Positions 54,526 to 62,300 of a stretch of 64,000 bases of DNA are shown here, in pieces. A program made the position numbers and the translations under genes. Positions within the stretch are counted from its first letter, which is position 1. Every line of letters starts with the position of its first letter. Below the pieces are notes generated by a model. The model saw only the letters and a program-made list of their open reading frames with translations, ran no database searches and had not been told where the DNA came from. Where the stretch lies: contig JAEUJQ010000083.1 of the NCBI GenBank assembly GCA_016793095.1, positions 62,001-126,000 on the forward strand, in the 5' to 3' direction. This DNA comes from Myxococcaceae bacterium. GTDB lineage: Bacteria; Myxococcota; Myxococcia; Myxococcales; Myxococcaceae.

Positions 54526-54882
54526 GCGCTCAGGCTGATGGCACTGGTGAGGCGTGCTCACGATGCAGCCCTCGCCGGAAGGCAGCGCGCAGCTGCAAGC
54601 GTTGCGTGCTCGAAGGGCGAGCTCCCAGCCCGCGCCGCCTCCCGCGCCGCTGAGCGAGTCGCACGTTGCAGAAGCCCTTCTTTCTCCACCGGTCGGTGGA
54701 CTCAACGTGTCGGCAAGGCGGTGGTGAGCGGCAGCTTCGCGAGCCCGACCATTCTGGTGAGCGAGAGTGGCTCGATCGGCATGTTGTGGGCCAGGTAGCC
54801 ACGACGTCAGCGCCTGGGCCCTCTCGAGTGGGAACCTCGTCGCAGGGAGCGCGCTGGCACATGGCAAGCACTGGTAGGTCCC
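54526..54882. other. 357-bp intergenic stretch with one palindrome
   Basis: No convincing gene is found between recG and the membrane gene at 54883 on either strand. Open frames here have poor codon quality. The only clear structure is the palindrome at 54685-54700. Confidence 0.6.
54685..54700. promoter_or_regulatory. 16-bp palindrome TCCACCG-GT-CGGTGGA
   Basis: A perfect inverted repeat with seven-base arms and a two-base centre lies about 180 bp before the gene at 54883. Its size and shape fit a dimeric regulator's operator. No regulator gene is adjacent. Confidence 0.4.
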
Positions 54883-55989
54883 ATGCGCTGGGCATTGACG
54901 ATCGTTCTGGTGCTGCACGGACTGATCCACCTCATGGGGTTCGCGAAGGCGTTCGGCTTCGCTCAGCTCGAGGCGCTGAAGCTGCCGATCTCGAGGCCGA
55001 TGGGGGTGCTGTGGCTCGTCGCGGCGCTCCTCGTGCTGGCGTCGGCGGCGCTCGCCTGGAGCCGTTGGTTCTGGCTCGTCGGCGCGGTGGCGCTGGTTGC
55101 CAGTCAGTGGGTCATCGTGTCGTCCTGGAGCGACGCGAAGTTCGGCACCGCCGCGAACGTGATCCTGCTCGTCGCCGTCGTCTACGGCTTCGCCTCGCAG
55201 GGGCCGCTGAGCTTCCGGGCTGAGTATGAGCGCGAAGCGCGCGCCCTCCTCGCCGCTGCGCCCGGGAGCCTGCCGCTCGTCACGGACGCCGATCTCGCTG
55301 GCCTCCCCGAGCCGGTGGCGCGCTACCTCCGGTACAGCGGGACCGTCGGGCAGCCTCGCGTCGCGAACTTCCGCGCGACCTGGAAGGGCCGCATTCGCGG
55401 CAGCCCGGCCGAGCCGTGGATGTCGATGTCGGTCGATCAGGTCAGCACCACCACGGGCGCTGAGCCCGCGCGGCTCTTCCTCATCGACGCCACCATGAAA
55501 GGCGTGCCGGCCGACGTGTTCCATCGGTTCGTCGGCGACGCGGCGACCTTCCGCGTCAAGGTGGCGTCCCTCTTCACGGTGGTGGACGCGAAGGGCCCCG
55601 AGATGAACCGCGCCGAGACGGTGACGATCTTCAACGATCTGTGCCTGGTCGCCCCGGCGGCGCTGATCGATCCAGCGATCCGCTGGGAGCCGATCGACGC
55701 GCGAGCGGCCCGCGCCACCTTCACGCGCGGCGCGGAGACCATCTCGGCCGAGCTGCGGTTCGACGAGACCGGCGCGCTGGTCGACTTCATCTCCGATGAC
55801 CGCCTCGCCGCCTCACCCGACGGCACGCAGTTCACCCGCAAGCGCTGGAGCACCCCGGTGCTGGCGTACGGGCAGTTCGGCGCGCACCGGCTGCTCTCGC
55901 GCGGCGAGGCGAAGTGGCACGACGGCGCCACCTCGTTCACCTACGCCGAGCTCGAGCTCACCGGCATCGAGTTCAACGTGCGGCCTTGA
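54883..55989 (+). CDS. Membrane protein of the DUF6544/DUF6920 type
   Basis: The 368-residue protein has four membrane helices in the first 110 residues (about 3-20, 42-60, 66-82 and 90-106). A long soluble beta domain follows, beginning LPEPVARYLRYSGTVGQPRVANFRATWKG. This start and the WKGRIR, TIFNDLCLVAPAAL and LELTGIEF segments match proteins usually annotated as DUF6544/DUF6920 (from memory of the family). Function is unknown. It has its own upstream gap and probably its own promoter. Confidence 0.75.
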   Translation: MRWALTIVLVLHGLIHLMGFAKAFGFAQLEALKLPISRPMGVLWLVAALLVLASAALAWSRWFWLVGAVALVASQWVIVSSWSDAKFGTAANVILLVAVVYGFASQGPLSFRAEYEREARALLAAAPGSLPLVTDADLAGLPEPVARYLRYSGTVGQPRVANFRATWKGRIRGSPAEPWMSMSVDQVSTTTGAEPARLFLIDATMKGVPADVFHRFVGDAATFRVKVASLFTVVDAKGPEMNRAETVTIFNDLCLVAPAALIDPAIRWEPIDARAARATFTRGAETISAELRFDETGALVDFISDDRLAASPDGTQFTRKRWSTPVLAYGQFGAHRLLSRGEAKWHDGATSFTYAELELTGIEFNVRP

Positions 55990-56056
55990 CGGCCCGCCAG
56001 CGCGGAGACGCGAGTCTCGTCATCCGACGGCCCTCCTCGGCTACAGTGCGCGCGAC

Positions 56057-56632
56057 ATGATCGTCTGCCCCGTCTGCGAACACCAGCAAGCCTTCGGCGT
56101 CGAGTGCGAGATCTGCGGGAAGGATCTCGGCGATCTCGGTGAGCTGGGCCCGCCGCCCGCGGCGGTGCAGGCCGTCGAGGGCCTCGAGGTCACCATCCCC
56201 GATCGCGTGGGAGAGGTGCCCCTCGAGCGCGTCGGCGAGCTCGAGGCGAACGCGCACGCGGGCGGAGCCGTGCCAGTGCCCGTCGACGTCGTGCCCGACC
56301 TCGACCCCGGCCGCGCCGGCGACGTCGGCGCCGTGCCGGTCGAGCGCATGCCGGACATGCAGCAGGATCGGGCGCCCGACGACGGGGTGCGCACCGCCCT
56401 GCCGACCGGCGCCGTCATGTGCCGTTACTGCCGCAACGTCCAGGCGACGGGGCTCATCTGCAACAACTGCGGAATGCGGCTGCCGAAGGCCCCAGCGCCT
56501 CCTCCGACGTCCGCCGCCGCGCCCGCCCAGGCCTTCTCGCGCGGTGACGTGCGCTGCAAGGCGTGCGGCGCTCCCGCGACTCCCGGGCAGCGCTGCTCGG
56601 AGTGCGGCGCGATGGCGCCCCTGCCCACCTGA
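56057..56632 (+). CDS. Triple zinc-ribbon protein
   Basis: The 191-residue protein has three four-Cys zinc ribbons: CPVC...CEIC at about 4-21, CRYC...CNNC at about 122-139 and CKAC...CSEC at about 170-186. An acidic and Ala/Pro/Val-rich linker joins the first two. No enzyme domain is present, so it is probably an adaptor or a nucleic-acid/protein-binding scaffold. It starts at ATG 56057 after an upstream gap of 67 bp. Function is unknown. Confidence 0.8.
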   Translation: MIVCPVCEHQQAFGVECEICGKDLGDLGELGPPPAAVQAVEGLEVTIPDRVGEVPLERVGELEANAHAGGAVPVPVDVVPDLDPGRAGDVGAVPVERMPDMQQDRAPDDGVRTALPTGAVMCRYCRNVQATGLICNNCGMRLPKAPAPPPTSAAAPAQAFSRGDVRCKACGAPATPGQRCSECGAMAPLPT

Positions 56633-56958
56633 TCCGGGAACCTCGGCGCACCTCGGGGCGGCGACCCTCGGGAGGGCGGCAACGAGCGGTGTCCTGCAGG
56701 TGCATCGCGGCAGAACAGGTCGAGGACGTCGCCGGGCCCGCGCGCGCAACTTCTCGAGCACGCGCGCCTCTGACGTGCCGTTCAAGGGCTGTCCGCGCAC
56801 GAGCTCGGCGCCGGCCTCGCGGCGTCGTCATCGCCCCGCCTTCCTCAGGAACCGAGCGGCGCCAGACGGGATCGCGCGCCGCTCCGGCGACGGTCAGCTC
56901 GCCCTCGCCGACGCCCGCTGCGCTGGCCCCACAGTCGACGCCGCGGTCGGGCCACGCT
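56633..56958. other. 326-bp intergenic stretch
   Basis: No gene with good codon use is visible on either strand. Short repeats of the ACCTCGG/ACCCTCGG type occur at about 56640-56675. No convincing promoter or hairpin was found. Confidence 0.5.
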
Positions 56959-57324
56959 ATGAGCGCCGCCGTGAACGCTCCTCCCTCGCTGCGCGCCGAA
57001 CACGACGCGATGCTGGCCCGCCTCTCGATCCGCGCCAGCACGCTCCACTTCGCCCACTGTGCGGTCTCCTTCTTCGTCGGCTGTCTGCTCGGCGGGGCGG
57101 CGGTGAAGCTCTCGCTGGACACCGAGCTCGCGTGGGCGCCGTCGCTGGTGCTCCCCGCGGCCGCCCTCGCCATCATCGCCGCGCTCTACGCCGTCGTTCG
57201 ACTCGCCCTTGGCCTGCGGGTGCTTCGGGGTGAGGAGAGGGACTTCGAGCGGCTGCAGGCGCTGCGCGCTCAGCTCAAGCTCGACGATCCGGCCGCGTTG
57301 CTGCCAGCGACCAGGCTCGGCTGA
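56959..57324 (+). CDS. Two-helix membrane protein of unknown function
   Basis: This 121-residue protein starts at ATG 56959 with a cytoplasmic helix (LRAEHDAMLARLSIRAST). Two membrane helices follow, at about 30-50 (HCAVSFFVGCLLGGAAVKLSL) and 58-80 (PSLVLPAAALAIIAALYAVV), then a charged C-terminal helix (GEERDFERLQALRAQLKLDDP). It is 12 bp from the CinA-like gene, so both are probably in one unit. Family unknown. Confidence 0.7.
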   Translation: MSAAVNAPPSLRAEHDAMLARLSIRASTLHFAHCAVSFFVGCLLGGAAVKLSLDTELAWAPSLVLPAAALAIIAALYAVVRLALGLRVLRGEERDFERLQALRAQLKLDDPAALLPATRLG

Positions 57325-57336
57325 GTCGGAGACGCC

Positions 57337-58071
57337 ATGTCACGCGCCGCGGCGGGGCTCGTCATCGGGAACGAGGTGCTCACCGCCAAGGTGCGCGACC
57401 GCAACGGCGTGACGCTGATCGAGAAGCTGCGGGCTCGCGGCATTCCCCTGGCAGGGCTCTTCGTCGTGCCAGACGACGTCGATGCGATCGTCGAGGCGCT
57501 CTGCCTCGCGCGTCGTCGAGCCTCGCTCATCTTCACCAGCGGTGGCATCGGGCCGACCCACGACGACGTCACCGTGCGCGCGGTCGCGCTCGCGCTCAAG
57601 CGGCCCGTGGTGATGCTCCCCGAGATCGTCAAGAGCGTGACCGACGCATTCGGCGGAAAGCCGGTGCCCGCCGAGGCCCTCCGGCTCGCGGAGGCGCCCC
57701 AGGGCAGCCGGCTCATCCCGGGCCCGAAGCTCAAGTACCCGGTGCTCGCCTGCGACGACCTCTACCTGCTGCCCGGCGTGCCCGAGCTGTTCGAGGCGCA
57801 GCTCGACACCGTGCTCGAGGGGCTCGAGGGCCAGCCGGTGGTGACGCGCACGATCTTCCTCGACGCGCACGAGCACGAGCTGGCCCCGGTGCTCGACGCC
57901 GCGGCCCTCGCAGAGCCTGAGATCGGCATCGGCTCGTACCCCACCTTCGATCCCGCCGCGGGCTACCGCGTGAGGGTGACCGTCGAGCACGTCGAGCAGG
58001 CGCGCGTCGACGCCATGATCGACAGGCTGGTGAAGCAGCTCCCCTCGACGGCGGTGATCCGCGTCGACTGA
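57337..58071 (+). CDS. CinA-like molybdopterin-binding-domain protein
   Basis: This 244-residue protein has the MoaB/Mog-type fold seen at the N-terminus of CinA: AAGLVIGNEVLTAKVRDRNG, then IFTSGGIGPTHDDVTVRAVALAL and LLPGVPELFEAQL. The C-terminal amidohydrolase domain of full CinA is absent, so it is the single-domain form. The usual roles are pyridine-nucleotide recycling or cofactor binding. The exact substrate is not known. It follows the small membrane gene by 12 bp. Confidence 0.88.
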   Translation: MSRAAAGLVIGNEVLTAKVRDRNGVTLIEKLRARGIPLAGLFVVPDDVDAIVEALCLARRRASLIFTSGGIGPTHDDVTVRAVALALKRPVVMLPEIVKSVTDAFGGKPVPAEALRLAEAPQGSRLIPGPKLKYPVLACDDLYLLPGVPELFEAQLDTVLEGLEGQPVVTRTIFLDAHEHELAPVLDAAALAEPEIGIGSYPTFDPAAGYRVRVTVEHVEQARVDAMIDRLVKQLPSTAVIRVD

Positions 58072-58131
58072 GAGCGTCGCGATGGACCCGGGCCCGCGCG
58101 CCGCTGAGGCCGCCGCCGCGAAGGCCGTGGC

Positions 58132-59316
58132 TCACCCGAGGGCGAGATCATCGACGACGAAGCAGCGGCGGCCGTCATCGCCGTGCGCGCGCAGGTGCTC
58201 GAGCGGAGCGCCGCCGAACCCCGCGGCCTCGAGCGCGTCAGCCAACACGAGGCGGGCCTCGGCGGAGGGCTGGGCGTGCGCGGCGCGGGCCTGCGCTGCG
58301 AGCGAGGGCGGCAGGCGCCACGGTGTCCGGGGACGAGAGACCAGCTGCCACGGCCCTTCGCCCGTGATGGCCGAGACTCCCAGCGCCTCCTGCGCCCCCG
58401 GGTGCCAGGCGAAGGTGCCGACCGGCGCGCTCGCGCGGATCTCGAGGGTCGCCGCGTCACGGGCCTCCGCGCCGTCGGAGCCGAGGCAGAGCAGCTCGTC
58501 ACCGCGAGGGGCCAGCGCATGGCACAGAGACGCCTCGATGACCGCCTCGTGCGCCCGCTCGGACGTCACGTCGCAGCGCACCAGTGAGCTCTTCTGGAAG
58601 GCGTCGGTCATGAAGGTGACGAACGTGGCTGGTCCCGTCCAGCAGAGCGGCAGATCCCAGTCCTCACCGTCGACGCCGTTCCCCGAGAAGCGCGGCTCCG
58701 GGCTCTCGCCTCGCAGCCAGGGGCCGAGCTCGAAGTCCGCCACCACCGCCACCGGCTGCCAGACCCAGCCCGAGGTGACGAGCCGCTCGCGGTCGGGGGA
58801 GCGCTCGACGGCACCGAAGAAGTAGTCGAGCTTCGCCGCGTCGGGTTGCGGGTCGAGGCGCGCGCCGGTGCGCACGTCGGTGACGGCCAGCTGGTTCCAC
58901 TCGACGGCGTGCACCAGGCGGTGCTCGTCGAGGAAGCAGAGGCCGAAGGTGCAGTGCTCCGGGTGGTACGCCCCGCGCGTGAGCTGCTGCACCACCTCGC
59001 CGCGCTGCAGATCGAAGACCGCGCCCTCCAGGCCCCGGCGCTGCGCCACCGCGAGGAAGCGCCCGTCATCCGAGGTGGTCAGCGTGAGGCCGAGCCACGG
59101 CGGGAGGCGGTCGGGCACCACCGCGGAGAAGGGAAGCCGGCCCTCGAAGAAGATCTCACCCGTCTCCAGATCGGCGCCCACGATCGCGCCGCTCGTCGTC
59201 GCGAAGAGCCAACGGGGGCGATCGTCGAGGCTCGCGGCGCAACAGCCGGCGAGCGGAGCGTCGAGGGAGGGCGCGATCGCCTGCCGCGTCCTCCACCCGT
59301 CAACCGAGGGAGACAC
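58132..59316 (-). CDS. Beta-propeller-like protein with C-terminal TIGR02996-like tail
   Basis: The 394-residue protein has no signal peptide and shows repeated strand/turn segments with aromatic ends (RPRWLFATTSGAIVGADLETGE, GRFLAVAQRRGLEGAVFDLQRGE, RLVHAVEWNQLAVTDVRTGARL), like a WD40 or quinoprotein propeller. The C-terminal segment SAEARLVLADALEAAG resembles the short TIGR02996 domain common in myxobacteria. Its ATG overlaps the TPR protein's stop by 17 bp, so it is translated in the same unit. Function is unknown. Confidence 0.7.
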   Translation of the reverse strand: MSPSVDGWRTRQAIAPSLDAPLAGCCAASLDDRPRWLFATTSGAIVGADLETGEIFFEGRLPFSAVVPDRLPPWLGLTLTTSDDGRFLAVAQRRGLEGAVFDLQRGEVVQQLTRGAYHPEHCTFGLCFLDEHRLVHAVEWNQLAVTDVRTGARLDPQPDAAKLDYFFGAVERSPDRERLVTSGWVWQPVAVVADFELGPWLRGESPEPRFSGNGVDGEDWDLPLCWTGPATFVTFMTDAFQKSSLVRCDVTSERAHEAVIEASLCHALAPRGDELLCLGSDGAEARDAATLEIRASAPVGTFAWHPGAQEALGVSAITGEGPWQLVSRPRTPWRLPPSLAAQARAAHAQPSAEARLVLADALEAAGFGGAPLEHLRAHGDDGRRCFVVDDLALG

Positions 59317-62300
59317 CCACCCGCTGACGCAGCCGGAAGAAGTCGTCTGACAGCGAGAAGCTCATCAGCTCCTTCAGATCGGGCCGGTTGGTCAGCGCCT
59401 GGCTGATCGCCTCGGTGGTCTCGGCTCTCGGCACGGCGTTGGGCCCCGCCTCTTCACGGAGCAACAGCCCGAGGCCCGCGGCCACGTCGGCGCACACCAG
59501 CAGGCCCGCCCGGTCCATCGAGAAGAGCAGGCCCTGCACGAAGGGCTCGATGGCGACCTGGGTGACGGCGGCCATCGCGCTGGCGGGCTCCTCGAGCTGC
59601 TTGAGCGCGCGGCGGGAGTAGGCCTTGCGCAGGGCCTTCGACTGCTCCTCGTTCCGCCGGCCCAGGCCCGCCCAGCTCGGCTGGTGAATGCGCACGGAGT
59701 TGCCCAGCACGTCGGCGAACTCGCCCATCGACAGCTTGCGCACGATCGCCGCGCGATCGACGAGGCCGAGCGCCGCCCGCCCGAACAGGAACCGCTGCTC
59801 GCGGATGTTGAAGCGTCGCACCACGTCTGGCCCCACCAGCACCGCGAGGGGCTCGCCGGTCTCGAGGTACACGAGCCCCTTCCGGGACTGGTAGGCCTCG
59901 AACTCGGCGCCGCCGAACGACTGCACCACCGCGCTCAGCGCCTTCACCACGGCGTGATCGTTCTTCATGCGATCGCCGCGGCGGTCGATGCCCTGCTGCT
60001 CGAGGTTGGGCGGGTTGAGCTTGACGAACTGGTCTCCGATCGCGCGCAGCACGTCCACCAGCGCGTTCCGCGCGGCCGGGTGGTGCACCATCATCAGATC
60101 GGGTGGGCCGAGCGTGTTGCGGAGATCCGACGGCAGGCGGTTGCGCCCCTCGGAGTAGAAGGCGAGCTCGACCTCGTTCGCTGCCTTGAGGAAGACGAGC
60201 AGCCCGGCCGCGCAGAAGGCCTTGTCCATCTGCTTGAGCGACTCCCACATCCTGAAGAGCGCGTGCAGCGACTCCACCCGCGCCGGCTCGAGCCTGAGCA
60301 GCGTGCGGTGGGTCTCGATGGCCATCGCGATCGACGTGGTGTCGCGCGAGAAGAGCTCGGCGAGGGCGGCGTGCGCTGGGACGAAGGTCGGGTCGAGCTC
60401 GGTGATCTGACGGTAGGTCGTGATCGCCCGCTGGGCATCGTCGAGCGACTTCGCCTGGAGCTGCCCGATGCGCATCTTGAGCGCGATGGCCTTCTTCGCG
60501 TCCGACGCCTGCTGCACCTGCTGCTCGAGCATCGTCACCAGATCGCTCATCGCGCCGGTGCGCTCGTAGAGGGCGACGAGGCGATCGAGCGCGGCGCTGT
60601 CGCCTGGCACCAGCTCGAGCGCCTTGCGGTAGAGCACGATCGCCTGGCCGACGTCGCCAAAGCCCTCGTCGGTGATGCGCGCCAGCATCATCGTGTGCTT
60701 CGCGCGGGCGGCGATCGAGTTGTCCACCTCGAGCAGGCGCCGCAAGCAGTCGGCAGCCCCCGTCCAGTTGCGGCTGGCGGTGTGAATGGTGGCGAGCCGC
60801 TCGAGCGCCTCGGCGTTCGAGGCGTCGGAGGCCAGGGCCGTCTGCAGGTGCGCGGCCGCGCGGGTCTGATCGGACAGGTGATCGTGGTAGAGCGCTCCGA
60901 GCCGCAGGTGGACGCGGGCGAGCGCCAGGGGGTCGCCGCCCTGCTGCACGCGCACGGCCAGCGCCGCGGCGGCCTCGGCGTAGCTCTGCGCTTCGATCGC
61001 GAGCGACGCCTTCAGCTCGAGGGCGTCAGGGAGGGTCGGCATCGCCATCAGCGCCCGATCGAGGGCCGCCATGGCGCGATCGCGGTCCTTCACGCCGTCG
61101 AGCCAGATGCGGGCGGCGTTGAAGAAGTCGCGGGCGGCGTTGAAGAGGTCCTTCTGGGCGTTCTTCGCCTCGCCGCGCTTCTCGTGGAGGGCGGCGAGAT
61201 CGGCCGCGCCGCCCTTCCGGGCGAGCAGCTCTTCGAGGGCCGGGCCGGCCTCGGCGTGGAGCGGGTCTCGATCGAGCACCTTGCGGTAGTAGTCGGAGGC
61301 CGCGTCGTCGCTCTTGAGGGCGTCACGGGCGATCTTCGCGGCCTCCATGAGCGCCTGCAGCATGGTGGCCTGGTCGCGCGCGGTGGAGCCGACCTGATCG
61401 AGCACCTTGCAGGCCTCGGCGGGCAGCCCCGCGCGGAGCAGGCTCCGGGAGAGGCCGAGCAGGGCGGGGTAGAGGTCAGGGGCCGATTGGAGCGCCGCCT
61501 CGTAGGCCTGGCGTGCCTTCGCGTGATCGCCCAGCCGGCTCTCGCAGAGATCGGCGATGCGGAGGCTGAGCTGCAGCATGTCGGCGGCGTCGGTGGTGGT
61601 CGCGCGGCGCCGCTCGTAGAGCTCCACGAGCCCTGACGCGTCTCCGGCGCGCTGCAGGGCGCGCTCGAGGGTGATGCCCAGCGACTCGTCCGTCGGGTCG
61701 GCGGCGTAGGCGTGCTTGAGCTGCGCCAGCAGCGTCGTGTCGGGAACGCTCGCCGCGTCCATCGTGGACAGCTTCATCGCGGCGGCCAGCTTCTCGTCCC
61801 CCAGCACCTCGGCGATGCGGGCGCGCAGCTCGGTGCGCCGGCCCTTGTCGTTGGCTTTGATGCGCTCGAGCAGGCGCAGCGCCGAGAGGTTCTGCGGCTC
61901 GATGGCGAGGGCGGCCTCGCAGGCCGAGGCGGCGCGGGCCGTCTCGTTGAGGCGGTCGAGGTAGAGGCGGGCGAGCTTGAGCGACGCGCCCACCCGCACC
62001 TGAGGCGAGCCGGTCTGCGCCTGGCGATCGAGCAGGACGATGAGCTCCTTCACGTCGTCGCGCGCCGTGAGAATGCGCTCGAGCTGCTGCAGGGCGGTGA
62101 CGTGCGAGGGGGCGAGCCGCAGCACCTCCTGGTAGCCGTCCACCGCGTTGTCGATCTTCTTGAGCTGGTCTTCCCAGATGGCCGCGGCCTGGAACATCGC
62201 GTTGGCGCGCTCGGTGGGATCGGTGCGGTTCGCGGCCTCGGCGCGGAGGATCTCGATGAGGCTCTCCCAGTCGCCCTGAGTCCGGTAGATGCGGGCGAGC

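Noticed and set aside
54855-54870. Sigma-54-like TGGCAC-N5-AAGCA before the gene at 54883
   Set aside because: GG and GC are correctly spaced, but the start would fall two bases before the ATG, the -12 element is poor, and no activator site is evident.
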